A DNA stretch of 12,210 bases, from assembly GCA_905221505.1 (NCBI GenBank), contig CAJNDL010000047.1, positions 1-12,210 of the forward strand, written 5' to 3'. The position numbers and the translations under genes were made by a program. Origin of the DNA: a bacterium (lineage in GTDB: Bacteria > Bacillota > Bacilli > Lactobacillales > Streptococcaceae). Below, one piece after another: positions 1-8,828 of the stretch (its first letter is position 1; each line of letters starts with the position of its first letter). The notes under the pieces are model-generated. The model had not been told where the DNA came from. It worked only from the letters and a program-made list of their open reading frames with translations, and did no database searches.

Positions 1-59
1 CTACCTGTTCGCTCACAATAAGAGAGAACTTTTTTACGAAAATCTATTGAATATGCCAT
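1..59 (-). CDS. IS630-type transposase, N-terminal fragment (runs off left edge)
   Basis: Nineteen codons are visible, beginning MAYSIDFRKKVLSYCERTG, which I recognise as the start of the pneumococcal IS630-Spn1 transposase (orfA). This N-terminal part belongs to the helix-turn-helix region that binds the element ends. The ATG is at 59-57. An extended -10 hexamer, TATAAT at 71-66 with an upstream TG, ends only 6 bases before the ATG. The transcript would therefore begin at or next to the start codon, with no room for a Shine-Dalgarno site. The gene is cut by the window edge, so whether it is intact (many copies carry frameshifts) cannot be judged. Confidence 0.85.
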   Translation of the reverse strand, partial: MAYSIDFRKKVLSYCERTG

Positions 60-65
60 AAGAAG

Positions 66-71
66 ATTATA
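66..71 (-). promoter_or_regulatory. Extended -10 promoter of left transposase
   Basis: TATAAT preceded by TG and one spacer base, with no good -35 at the usual distance. The predicted start of transcription is at about 59-60, which would give a leaderless or nearly leaderless transposase message. Confidence 0.5.
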
Positions 72-107
72 CCACATTCTGTACTGTTTTTGGTTCATTT
101 TACTATA

Positions 108-1157
108 TTAAGCCTCTTTCATGGCAAAGTAAGCTCGAACTTTGGGTGCTACTTGTGTTCCAAAAAGTTCAATAGCTCTCAGGACTTGTTCATGTGGCAT
201 AGAACCAAGAGGTAGATGGAACATGAAGCGATCCAAGCCTAAATCCTCAATCATGCGAATCAATTTTTCTACTACCTGATCAGGATTACCCACAAACATG
301 GATCCATTTGGTCCAACCTGCTCAAGGTATTGTTCATAACGCAATTCCTGCCAATGAGGACGGTCTTTGGAAATAGCGTCCACCACTTGCTTGGTCGGAT
401 GGAAATAATCTTTTACCGCCTGCTCGCCATCGTCAGCAATCCAACCCCAAGAATGGGCTCCAACCTTTAGTTCATGACTGGCATGGCCCGCTTCACTCCC
501 AATCTCACGATAAGCCTGAATCAACTTTTTAAAATAAGGCGGATTGCCACCAATAATAGCATAGACAATCGGCAGCCCCGCCTGAGCAATCTTCACTGTT
601 GATTCAACATGACCACCTGTCGCTATCCACAAGGGCAATTTTTCCTGAACTGGACGAGGATAGACTTCTTTGCCAACAATCGTTTGAGTCAATCGACCTT
701 GCCAGTCTAGCTTGGTCTTTTCATTGACTAACTGAAGCAAGTCTAATTTCTCATCAAAGAGAGCTTCGTAGTCTTTCAAGTCATAGCCAAACAGAGGGAA
801 GGATTCCGTGAAAGAGCCCCTTCCAGCCATAATCTCCGCTCGTCCATTTGACAAAGCATCGATAGTGGCATACTGTTGGAATAAACGAATCGGATCCATG
901 CTTGATAGAATGCTGACTGAACTGGTCAAACGGATTTTCTTGGTATTGACTGCCCCAGCTGCCAGAACAGTCTCTGGAGCTGATACTGCAAAATCCGCTC
1001 GATGGTGCTCGCCAATCCCATACACATCCAAACCAACCTTGTCAGCCAGTTCAATCTCTGCCAGCAACTGACGAATGCGTTCAGCATGACTGTAAGTCTG
1101 CCCAGTCCCTTCAAGCTCCGTTGTTTCCCCAAATGTTGAAATTCCCAATTCTACCAT
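108..1157 (-). CDS. LLM-class (bacterial luciferase-like) flavin-dependent oxidoreductase
   Basis: A 349-residue cytosolic protein of the luciferase-like monooxygenase superfamily, whose members use reduced FMN (or F420 elsewhere) to oxidise small organic substrates. The substrate is unknown. The N-terminal GISTFGE strand, the EHHR motif at residues 50-53 followed by a D-F-A-x-S-A-P stretch, the SSVSILSSMDP segment near residue 80, and the GRAEIMAGRGSF segment are typical of the flavin-binding TIM barrel. A good ribosome site, AAGGAG, lies 7 bases before the ATG at 1157. The gene stands alone, downstream of a BOX element and the glmS terminator. Its TAA stop (110-108) directly abuts an IS630-type end, so any native 3' region or terminator has been displaced. 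Without an older allele it is unclear whether the last residues (MKEA) are the native C-terminus. It was formerly often called alkanal monooxygenase, but light emission is not implied. Confidence 0.9.
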   Translation of the reverse strand: MVELGISTFGETTELEGTGQTYSHAERIRQLLAEIELADKVGLDVYGIGEHHRADFAVSAPETVLAAGAVNTKKIRLTSSVSILSSMDPIRLFQQYATIDALSNGRAEIMAGRGSFTESFPLFGYDLKDYEALFDEKLDLLQLVNEKTKLDWQGRLTQTIVGKEVYPRPVQEKLPLWIATGGHVESTVKIAQAGLPIVYAIIGGNPPYFKKLIQAYREIGSEAGHASHELKVGAHSWGWIADDGEQAVKDYFHPTKQVVDAISKDRPHWQELRYEQYLEQVGPNGSMFVGNPDQVVEKLIRMIEDLGLDRFMFHLPLGSMPHEQVLRAIELFGTQVAPKVRAYFAMKEA

Positions 1158-1194
1158 GTGATTCTCCTTATCTACCTCTGTCCTTCAATTTGAA

Positions 1195-1228
1195 AAATTA
1201 TTCTAATACTCAATGAAAATCAAAGAGC
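1195..1228 (-). promoter_or_regulatory. Weak candidate promoter for the monooxygenase, formed by the BOX edge
   Basis: On the minus strand TTGATT (inside boxC) is followed 17 bases later by TAATTT, just outside the BOX. This is the only plausible -35/-10 pair I see upstream of the monooxygenase gene. The -10 is poor, so this is tentative. Confidence 0.25.
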
Positions 1229-1321
1229 AAACTAGGAAGCTAGCCGCAGGCTGCTCAAAACAGTGTTTTGAGGTTGCCGATGGAAGCTGACGTGGTTTGC
1301 ATTTGATTTTCGAAGAATATA
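1205..1321 (-). repeat. BOX element (boxA-boxC, no boxB)
   Basis: On the minus strand the block opens with a boxA-like sequence (near 1321: ATATTCTTCGAAAATC, then AAACCACGTCAGCTTCC at about 1302-1282). It continues into a boxC-like sequence (CCTCAAAACACTGTTTTGAG at about 1273-1254, then GCTAGCTTCCTAGTTTGC, and TTTCATTGAGTAT near 1205). No boxB unit is present, so this is the short A-C form. CAAAACACTGTTTTG is a near-perfect palindrome and the outer ends are also complementary, so a folded RNA or cruciform is possible. BOX elements are multi-copy, probably non-autonomous repeats of pneumococci and relatives. This one lies between the glmS terminator and the monooxygenase start. Confidence 0.9.
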
Positions 1322-1360
1322 ACACGAATCTTGAGTACAAGCAACCCATTTGCTCACAAG

Positions 1361-1387
1361 AAAAAGCCTAGATAACTAGACTTTTTT
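1361..1387 (-). terminator. Rho-independent terminator of glmS
   Basis: The inverted repeat AAAAAGCCTAG (1361-1371) / CTAGACTTTTT (1376-1386) has loop ATAA and one G-U pair in RNA. It lies immediately after the glmS stop codon. Minus-strand transcription gives a stem followed by a U-run, and the A/T flanks would let it work in both directions. Confidence 0.8.
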
Positions 1388-1390
1388 AGC

Positions 1391-3199
1391 TTATTCTACC
1401 GTTACTGACTTAGCAAGGTTACGTGGTTTGTCCACATCGAGACCACGGTGAAGGGTTGCAAAGTAAGCGACCAATTGCGTTGGTACGACCATTGAGATTG
1501 GTGAGAGGTAAGGGTGGACGGTTGTAAGGACGATGTCGTCTGTATCTTTGGCAACATTTTCTTCTGCGATAGTGAGGACCTTGGCACCACGGGCTGCGAC
1601 CTCTTGGATATTTCCACGAGTGTGGTTGGCAAGGACTGGATCTGACAAGAGGGCCAAGACAGGTGTTCCTTCTTCAATCAAGGCGATGGTTCCGTGCTTG
1701 AGTTCTCCTGCCGCAAAACCTTCACACTGGATGTAAGAAATCTCTTTGAGTTTGAGACTTGCTTCCATGGCTACGTAGTAATCTTGACCACGTCCAATGT
1801 AAAAGGCGTTGCGAGTTGTTTCAAGAAGCTCACGAACCTTGGCTTCGATGGTTTCTTTCTCTGAAAGAGTTGATTCGATAGACTGAGCTACGATTGACAA
1901 CTCATGAACCAGGTCAAAGTCTTGCGCTTTAGTATTGCCATTTGCTTCACCGACTGCTTTTGCAAGGAAAGCAAGGGCTGCGATTTGCGCTGTATAGGCC
2001 TTTGTTGATGCTACGGCAATTTCAGGTCCTGCATGAAGGAGCATGGTATGGTTGGCTTCACGTGAAAGGGTTGAACCTGGCACGTTTGTCACTGTCAAAC
2101 TCGGAATCCCCATTTCATTAGCCTTGACCAAAACCTGACGGCTGTCAGCTGTTTCACCAGACTGACTGATAAAGATGAAGAGTGGTTTCTTGCTGAGAAG
2201 TGGCATACCATAACCCCACTCAGATGAGATTCCAAGTTCAACTGGTGTATCTGTCAATTCTTCCAGCATTTTCTTAGAAGCAAATCCTGCATGGTACGAT
2301 GTTCCAGCTGCAAGGATGTAGATGCGGTCTGCATCTTGAACAGCCTTGATGATAGCAGGATCAACCACTACTTGACCAGCCTCATCTGTGTAGGCTTGGA
2401 TGAGTTTACGCATAACAGTTGGTTGCTCATCAATTTCCTTAAGCATGTAGTAAGGGTAAGTTCCTTTACCGATATCTGACAAGTCAAGCTCCGCAGTGTA
2501 GCTAGCACGCTCACGACTGTTGCCATCATAGTCTTGAACTTCTATGCTATCAGCCTTGACGATTACCAACTCTTGGTCATGAATTTCCATGTATTGGTTG
2601 GTCTCACGAATCATAGCCATAGCATCTGAGCAGACCATGTTATAGCCTTCCCCAAGACCAATCAAAAGTGGTGATTTATTCTTAGCTACGTAGATAACTT
2701 CAGGATCTTGTGAGTCAACCAAGGCAAAAGCATAAGAACCACGAATGATGTGAAGAGCTTTTTTGAAGGCTTCAAGCACTGAGAGACCTTCTTCTTCCGC
2801 AAATTTTCCAATCAAGTGAACGGCGATTTCAGTATCTGTTTGCCCCTTAAAGTGGTGACCTGCAAGGTATTCTTCCTTGATTTCAAGGTAGTTCTCAATC
2901 ACACCATTGTGCACCAAGACAAAACGTTCAGTCTCAGAGCGGTGTGGGTGAGCATTGTCCTCAGTTGGTTTTCCGTGAGTTGCCCAACGAGTATGTCCGA
3001 TACCAGTTGTTCCCTCAACACCAGCTGTCTTGGCAGACAATTCTGCGATACGACCGACAGCCTTAACCAGGTGATTTTCAGCACCACCTAGGACAAAAAT
3101 TCCCGCAGAATCATAGCCACGGTATTCGAGCTTTTCAAGCCCTTGAATCAAAATATCAGTTGCATTTGTGTTTCCAACAACACCAACAATTCCACACAT
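1391..3199 (-). CDS. glmS: Glutamine--fructose-6-phosphate aminotransferase (isomerizing)
   Basis: This 602-residue cytosolic enzyme makes glucosamine-6-phosphate from fructose-6-phosphate and glutamine, the first step toward UDP-GlcNAc for peptidoglycan and other glycans. The N-terminal nucleophile Cys2 follows the initiator Met (MCGIVGVVG), which fixes the start. [10 protein letters not shown] and HNGVIENY mark the class II glutaminase domain (to about residue 220). Two SIS sugar-isomerase domains follow, with [30 protein letters not shown] and, near the C-terminus, [12 protein letters not shown]. Length matches the family. The gene has its own promoter and terminator. Its leader shows paired operator-like repeats and a Shine-Dalgarno sequence 30 bases from the ATG. 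No glmS ribozyme is visible: the predicted leader is only about 75 bases. Confidence 0.98.
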   Translation of the reverse strand: MCGIVGVVGNTNATDILIQGLEKLEYRGYDSAGIFVLGGAENHLVKAVGRIAELSAKTAGVEGTTGIGHTRWATHGKPTEDNAHPHRSETERFVLVHNGVIENYLEIKEEYLAGHHFKGQTDTEIAVHLIGKFAEEEGLSVLEAFKKALHIIRGSYAFALVDSQDPEVIYVAKNKSPLLIGLGEGYNMVCSDAMAMIRETNQYMEIHDQELVIVKADSIEVQDYDGNSRERASYTAELDLSDIGKGTYPYYMLKEIDEQPTVMRKLIQAYTDEAGQVVVDPAIIKAVQDADRIYILAAGTSYHAGFASKKMLEELTDTPVELGISSEWGYGMPLLSKKPLFIFISQSGETADSRQVLVKANEMGIPSLTVTNVPGSTLSREANHTMLLHAGPEIAVASTKAYTAQIAALAFLAKAVGEANGNTKAQDFDLVHELSIVAQSIESTLSEKETIEAKVRELLETTRNAFYIGRGQDYYVAMEASLKLKEISYIQCEGFAAGELKHGTIALIEEGTPVLALLSDPVLANHTRGNIQEVAARGAKVLTIAEENVAKDTDDIVLTTVHPYLSPISMVVPTQLVAYFATLHRGLDVDKPRNLAKSVTVE

Positions 3200-3210
3200 A
3201 GTATATACGA

Positions 3211-3235
3211 CACAGGCAAGCTGTGCTTTCTCCTT
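3211..3235 (-). promoter_or_regulatory. glmS translation-initiation region: distant Shine-Dalgarno plus hairpin
   Basis: AAGGAG (3235-3230) is the only good Shine-Dalgarno sequence upstream of glmS, yet 30 bases separate it from the ATG at 3199. Between them lies a small hairpin: CACAG (3225-3221 on the minus strand), loop CTTGC, CTGTG (3215-3211). Folding it would cut the effective spacing to about 15 bases. No in-frame start codon lies between the Shine-Dalgarno site and the ATG, and the family's Met-Cys start excludes another choice. Confidence 0.5.
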
Positions 3236-3249
3236 AAAATTGGTATAGT
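3236..3249. promoter_or_regulatory. Operator-like repeat 1 in the glmS leader (possible NagR/GntR box)
   Basis: AAAATTGGTATAGT is identical to 3315-3328. The core TTGGT-ATAG resembles one half of the TGGTCTAGACCA-type box bound by GntR-family NagR/DasR regulators of amino-sugar genes. It lies about 25 bases after the predicted transcription start and directly against the Shine-Dalgarno site. The identity of the regulator is inferred. Confidence 0.45.
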
Positions 3250-3273
3250 CTGATTCCTCTTTTATAGAATCAG
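3250..3273 (-). other. 5' stem-loop of the glmS mRNA
   Basis: CTGATTC (3250-3256) and GAATCAG (3267-3273) form a 7-bp inverted repeat with a 10-base loop. It begins at the predicted transcription start (about 3274), so the message would carry a stem-loop at its extreme 5' end, a position that can protect against 5'-dependent decay. Confidence 0.45.
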
Positions 3274-3280
3274 CAAAAAC

Positions 3281-3309
3281 AGTATATACTTGTTTCTTTC
3301 ACTTGTCAA
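3281..3309 (-). promoter_or_regulatory. glmS promoter
   Basis: TTGACA (3309-3304), a 17-base spacer, and TATACT (3286-3281): a near-consensus housekeeping sigma promoter read leftward. The predicted transcription start is about 3274, giving a leader of about 75 bases. One operator-like repeat lies just upstream of the -35 and another downstream of the start. Confidence 0.85.
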
Positions 3310-3314
3310 GAGCA

Positions 3315-3328
3315 AAAATTGGTATAGT
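3315..3328. promoter_or_regulatory. Operator-like repeat 2 upstream of the glmS -35 (possible NagR/GntR box)
   Basis: A second exact copy of AAAATTGGTATAGT, 79 bases from the first and five bases upstream of the glmS -35. Extended to TTGGT-ATAG-TTCAA it is an imperfect dyad, closer to the GntR amino-sugar box than repeat 1. The assignment to NagR is inference. Confidence 0.45.
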
Positions 3329-3349
3329 TCAAATTAGCCTTCTGTAATC

Positions 3350-3386
3350 AAAAAAACTCTGACCAATTAGGGTAATCAGTCAGAGT
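3350..3386 (-). terminator. Rho-independent terminator of the GH1 glycosidase gene
   Basis: ACTCTGAC (3356-3363) and GTCAGAGT (3379-3386) form an 8-bp perfect stem. It lies a few bases after the glycosidase stop, and minus-strand transcription ends in a run of U (3356-3350). Confidence 0.85.
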
Positions 3387-3391
3387 CCTTT

Positions 3392-4771
3392 TTAAAATCC
3401 ATTATTATCACTTAGTTCCTTGAACCAGTGCCCTGATTTTTTCAGACGACGTTCTTGTGTTTTCAAGTCTAATTCAACCAAACCATAGCGGTTTTTATAG
3501 CTATTGAGCCATGACCAGCAATCAATAAAGGTCCAAATCAAGTATCCTTTACAGTTGGCACCATCTTCAATCGCACGGTGTAATTCACGAAGATGACCTT
3601 TTACAAAGTCAATACGGTAATCATCTTGAATCATTCCATCTTGACGGAATTTTTCTTCCCCTTCAACACCCATACCATTCTCAGTCAACATCCACTCGAT
3701 ATTACCATAATTTTCCTTGATATTTTGGGCGATATCATAAATCCCTTGCTCATAAATTTCCCAGCCACGGTGAGGATTGATTTTACGTCCAGGCATTACA
3801 TAAGGCTCGTAAAAATGTTCTGGCAAAAGAGGACTCTCTGGATGTTTAGCAAATCGAGGTGCCATAACACGCAAAGGCTGATAGTAGTTGACACCAAGGA
3901 AATCCACCGTATTGTCGCGAATGATCTCCAACTCTTCCTCTGTGGCATCAGGTAAGAGACCGTGTTCATGCAAGATTTCTACCAACTCCTGTGGATAAGT
4001 CCCCAAAACAGATGGGTCTAAAAAAGATTGGGCCTGAAAGAGGTCCGCAATCCGAGCTGCCCTGACATCAGCAGGATGCTGGCTACGTGGATAAGCCGGT
4101 GTCAAGTTTAAGACAATCCCAATCTTAGAGTCAGGCAAGAGTTCATGACAGGCCTTGACCGCTCGACTGCTGGCTAATTGTGTGTGGTAAGCTACTTTAA
4201 CTGCCGCTTCTGCATCTACCTTATGTGGATAATGGGCATCGTAAAAATAGCCAAATTCCACAGGAACGATGGGCTCGTTAAAGGTAATCCATTGATCCAC
4301 TAAATCTCCATAAGTTTCAAAACAAAAACGAGCATAGTCTTCATAGGCTGAGACAGTCGCCTTATTTTCCCAACCATCACCAGCTTCTTGAAGAGCAAAA
4401 GGCAAATCAAAATGGTAGAGATTGACTAAGAGACGAATCCCTTTAGCCTTAATAGCCTCAAAGACCTTACGATAAAAATCCACACCTTGAGGGTTGACTT
4501 TTCCACAGCCTTGTGGAAAAATCCGTGACCACTGAATAGAAGTCCGAAAGGCCGTGTGACCAGTCTCTAACAAAAGCTCAATGTCCTGTTCCCAATTTTC
4601 ATAAAAAGTCGATGTCTTATCTGGACCAATCCCATTATAGTAACGATTTGGCTCTACTTGGTACCAATAATCCCAGAGATTATCTCCCTTACCGTCACCA
4701 GCTACACGCCCTTCTGTCTGTGGCCCAGAAGTGGAGGAGCCCCAAACGAAATCCTTTGGAAATCTTAGCAT
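3392..4771 (-). CDS. Glycoside hydrolase family 1 protein, probable (phospho-)beta-glycosidase
   Basis: A 459-residue cytosolic GH1 enzyme, a retaining beta-glycosidase. Visible catalytic features are QTEG (residues 18-21, sugar-binding Gln), LYHFDLP (His120), acid/base Glu166 in TFNEP, and nucleophile Glu364 in LTENG. In 6-phospho-beta-glycosidases of the LacG/BglA type a C-terminal Ser-x7-Lys-Arg-Tyr pattern binds the phosphate. Here the segment CWSWLNSYKNRYG (418-430) keeps Ser420 and Tyr429 but has Asn427 at the Lys position, with Lys426 just before it. That favours a phospho-sugar substrate but leaves it uncertain. The ribosome site AAAGAGGT lies 6 bases before the ATG. The gene has its own promoter and terminator and no PTS transporter beside it, so its substrate cannot be read from context. 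Confidence 0.9.
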   Translation of the reverse strand: MLRFPKDFVWGSSTSGPQTEGRVAGDGKGDNLWDYWYQVEPNRYYNGIGPDKTSTFYENWEQDIELLLETGHTAFRTSIQWSRIFPQGCGKVNPQGVDFYRKVFEAIKAKGIRLLVNLYHFDLPFALQEAGDGWENKATVSAYEDYARFCFETYGDLVDQWITFNEPIVPVEFGYFYDAHYPHKVDAEAAVKVAYHTQLASSRAVKACHELLPDSKIGIVLNLTPAYPRSQHPADVRAARIADLFQAQSFLDPSVLGTYPQELVEILHEHGLLPDATEEELEIIRDNTVDFLGVNYYQPLRVMAPRFAKHPESPLLPEHFYEPYVMPGRKINPHRGWEIYEQGIYDIAQNIKENYGNIEWMLTENGMGVEGEEKFRQDGMIQDDYRIDFVKGHLRELHRAIEDGANCKGYLIWTFIDCWSWLNSYKNRYGLVELDLKTQERRLKKSGHWFKELSDNNGF

Positions 4772-4802
4772 ACATTTACCTCTTTATCTAGTCATTTTTC
4801 CC

Positions 4803-4808
4803 ATTATA
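4803..4808 (-). promoter_or_regulatory. Probable -10 box of the glycosidase gene
   Basis: TATAAT on the minus strand, 31 bases before the ATG. The -35 region (around TAGTTT, 17 bases upstream) is weak and overlaps the stem of the proS terminator, so terminator and promoter appear to share sequence. I see no clear catabolite-response element. Confidence 0.5.
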
Positions 4809-4810
4809 CA

Positions 4811-4855
4811 GAAAAAACAAGGTAAAAACTAGTTACATTTTTTCCTTGTTTTTCT
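4811..4855 (-). terminator. Probable terminator after proS
   Basis: AAAAACAAGG (4813-4822) and CCTTGTTTTT (4844-4853) form a 10-bp perfect inverted repeat with a 21-base loop. On the minus strand the right arm ends in a T-run. It is A/U-rich with few G-C pairs and a long loop, so it may be leaky. Confidence 0.5.
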
Positions 4856-4869
4856 TCTGATTATAGTTT

Positions 4870-6735
<1,866 letters not shown>

Positions 6736-7995
6736 TTATCTAAAAAAGAGTCGCATAATGTCATTCCAGGTCACAGCAATCATCAAGACAACCATGATGA
6801 CCACTCCGGCCAAGGTGACATAGGTTTCAATTTCTTGTTTCAATGGTTTGCGGCGGATGGCTTCTAGGATATTGAGCACAATCTTACCACCATCCAGAGC
6901 TGGAATCGGAATAAGATTAAAAATCCCAATATTGATGGAAATAATTGCCAAGAAGTACAAGACGTTCTCAATTCCATTTTTAGCAGCATCACTACTTGCC
7001 TTAAAGATGGCAACAGGTCCACCTAGCTTGTTCAAATCCGGTTGGAAAATCAGATTTTTCAGAGCCGATAGAATTCGGAGAGCTGAGTCAGCAGCGGTTG
7101 TAAATCCACCCACAAACATGGATAGAAAGTCCGACTTAATTCTCGGTTGAACACCTAGAAGGTAAAGACCTTGACTTTCTTCTGGAGTAACAGTGACTTG
7201 CTTGTCACTACCCTTTTCAGAAATAGTCACATCCAAGGTCGGGGCCGTCTTATCTTTAGTTTCTGCTTCTACAGCCTGGATCAAGCTTTCCCAGTTACTA
7301 ATCTCATGTGAACCAATCTTGGTAATTTGAGCCGTTTCTGGCACTCCCACTTTGGCCAAAGCACCTTGGGGCATAACATGGAACTGGTTGGTATCAACAT
7401 CTCTGACACCACCCTGCATAAAGATTAAAATCCAAAAAACAACGACACCTAAGATAAAGTTGTTCATAGGACCTGCAAAGTTAGTAATCAGTTTTCCCCA
7501 GATAGTTGCATTTTGATATTGAACATCCAAGGGAGCAATCCGAACCTCAGTCCCATCTGCTTCCACAACCGTTGCATCGTGATCCACTGCAAATGTTTTT
7601 TCTTCTTCCAGAACCAAGCCCTTGATAAAGAGCTTGTCTTCAAAGTCAAACTGGGTCACCTGCATAGGGAGGGCTGTTTGATCTAATTTTTTACCTGAAA
7701 GATTGATGCGTTTAACCTTACCATCATCAGTAAGCGTCAAACTGACAGGAGTTCCTGTCTTGATTTCAGTTGTATCATCACCCCAACCGGCCATACGAAC
7801 ATAGCCACCCAGAGGCAAGATCCGAATGGTATAGGCCGTCCCATCCTTGCCAATGTGAGCAAAGATTTTGGGTCCCATACCAATGGCAAATTCACGCACT
7901 AGAATTCCTGATTTCTTGGCAAAGTAGAAGTGTCCGAACTCGTGCACCACCACAATAATCCCAAAAACCAGAATAAAGGTTAAAATTCCGAGCAT
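6736..7995 (-). CDS. eep: RIP metalloprotease, site-2 protease family (Eep/RseP)
   Basis: A 419-residue intramembrane zinc metalloprotease. The HEFGH zinc-binding motif sits at residues 18-22 in the first membrane segment. The third zinc ligand is in [11 protein letters not shown] (Asp about residue 368). I see about four hydrophobic segments: the N-terminus to about 25, about 170-195, about 345-365, and about 395-415. A PDZ-like domain lies between the second and third (about 205-290). In streptococci and enterococci this enzyme trims signal-peptide remnants of lipoproteins to release peptide pheromones and also processes membrane-anchored regulators. The symbols rseP or rasP are also used. 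The start has a strong ribosome site, GGAGG, 7 bases before the ATG. It sits 21 bases after cdsA and 12 before proS, a conserved Firmicutes order except that dxr is missing. Confidence 0.95.
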   Translation of the reverse strand: MLGILTFILVFGIIVVVHEFGHFYFAKKSGILVREFAIGMGPKIFAHIGKDGTAYTIRILPLGGYVRMAGWGDDTTEIKTGTPVSLTLTDDGKVKRINLSGKKLDQTALPMQVTQFDFEDKLFIKGLVLEEEKTFAVDHDATVVEADGTEVRIAPLDVQYQNATIWGKLITNFAGPMNNFILGVVVFWILIFMQGGVRDVDTNQFHVMPQGALAKVGVPETAQITKIGSHEISNWESLIQAVEAETKDKTAPTLDVTISEKGSDKQVTVTPEESQGLYLLGVQPRIKSDFLSMFVGGFTTAADSALRILSALKNLIFQPDLNKLGGPVAIFKASSDAAKNGIENVLYFLAIISINIGIFNLIPIPALDGGKIVLNILEAIRRKPLKQEIETYVTLAGVVIMVVLMIAVTWNDIMRLFFR

Positions 7996-8016
7996 AGTAT
8001 TTCCTCCGTCTTTTGA

Positions 8017-8820
8017 TTAAAAGAGTCCAAATAAGTGCATGATTGGAAATACAAGCAACATACTGTCGAAACGATCCAAAACACCACCATGTCCAGGGAT
8101 AAATTTCCCAGAATCCTTGACACCAAAGTGACGCTTGATCGAACTTTCTAGTAAATCACCAAATTGTCCAGCAATGCTAAAGAAGATAGCAAAGACCGAC
8201 ATCTTGTAAATTCCATACGGAAGAGCAACTGTACTGTCAAACATCATAAAGATGATAGTTACTAAAATCGCACCTAAAATACCACCCAAGGCACCCTCAA
8301 AGGTTTTATTTGGAGAAACTGTCGGAGCTAATTTTCGTTTACCATAGTTCATTCCTATAAGATAGGCACCACTGTCTGTTGCCCAAACAATACACAAGGC
8401 CAATAGCGCCTTATCTAACCCTGCAATTCTAGCATCTAGTAAAGCATTAAATCCAAAGCCTACATAGAAACTCATAGCAAGAGGGAAAACAGCGTCCTCA
8501 ATCGTATAGGACTTGCTAAAAACAGTCGTTCCTAACATGATTGAAATCAAAACACTATAGGCAACCACATTCCCATCAACTGGCAAAAAAGTCAGGTAAT
8601 TCTCCAAGGGAATGGTTAAGGCAAAGGTTGCAAAGAGGGTCAAGAGGCCCTCCATCGTCATGGTCTCTAGACCTCTCATCTTCAAAAGTTCATGCATGGC
8701 TAGCATGGCTATGATTCCAATTGCTATCTGAAGCAAGAGTCCCCCAATCATCAAAATCGGTAGGAAAATAGCCAAGGCAATCCCTGCAAACAAGGTTCTT
8801 TTCTGTAAATCCTGTGTCAT
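8017..8820 (-). CDS. cdsA: Phosphatidate cytidylyltransferase (CDP-diglyceride synthase)
   Basis: A 267-residue polytopic membrane enzyme that joins CTP and phosphatidate to give CDP-diacylglycerol, the precursor of anionic phospholipids such as phosphatidylglycerol and cardiolipin. The CDP-diglyceride synthase signature lies near the C-terminus: SSIKRHFGVKDSGKFIPGHG from residue 226, then GVLDRFDS, with Asp236, His244 and Asp249 conserved. Most of the rest is hydrophobic, with about seven or eight membrane segments. Length is usual. The ribosome site GGAGG starts right at the uppS stop codon (TAG GAGGAAAT ATG), so translation of the two genes is probably coupled. Confidence 0.97.
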   Translation of the reverse strand: MTQDLQKRTLFAGIALAIFLPILMIGGLLLQIAIGIIAMLAMHELLKMRGLETMTMEGLLTLFATFALTIPLENYLTFLPVDGNVVAYSVLISIMLGTTVFSKSYTIEDAVFPLAMSFYVGFGFNALLDARIAGLDKALLALCIVWATDSGAYLIGMNYGKRKLAPTVSPNKTFEGALGGILGAILVTIIFMMFDSTVALPYGIYKMSVFAIFFSIAGQFGDLLESSIKRHFGVKDSGKFIPGHGGVLDRFDSMLLVFPIMHLFGLF

Positions 8821-8828
8821 ATTTCCTC

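Larger units (their letters stand above)
1..107 (-). mobile_element. IS630-Spn1-type insertion sequence, left copy, one end only
   Basis: This is the terminal 107 bases of an IS630-family element whose body lies beyond the left edge. It starts with a TA dinucleotide (106-107), the expected IS630/Tc1 target, then the end sequence TAGTAAAATGAACC on the minus strand, a promoter, and the transposase start. It is an exact inverted copy of 12104-12210. The end falls directly before the TAA stop (108-110) of the neighbouring monooxygenase gene. The family assignment comes from the recognisable transposase N-terminus and TA target. Whether the element is complete cannot be seen here. Confidence 0.85.

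Noticed and set aside
3200..3391. glmS ribozyme or another metabolite riboswitch in the glmS leader
   Set aside because: The predicted leader is about 75 bases with only two small hairpins. No ribozyme-like core is visible.
3593..3955. 120-codon plus-strand open frame within the glycosidase gene
   Set aside because: It is fully antisense to a conserved GH1 gene and has no promoter or ribosome site.
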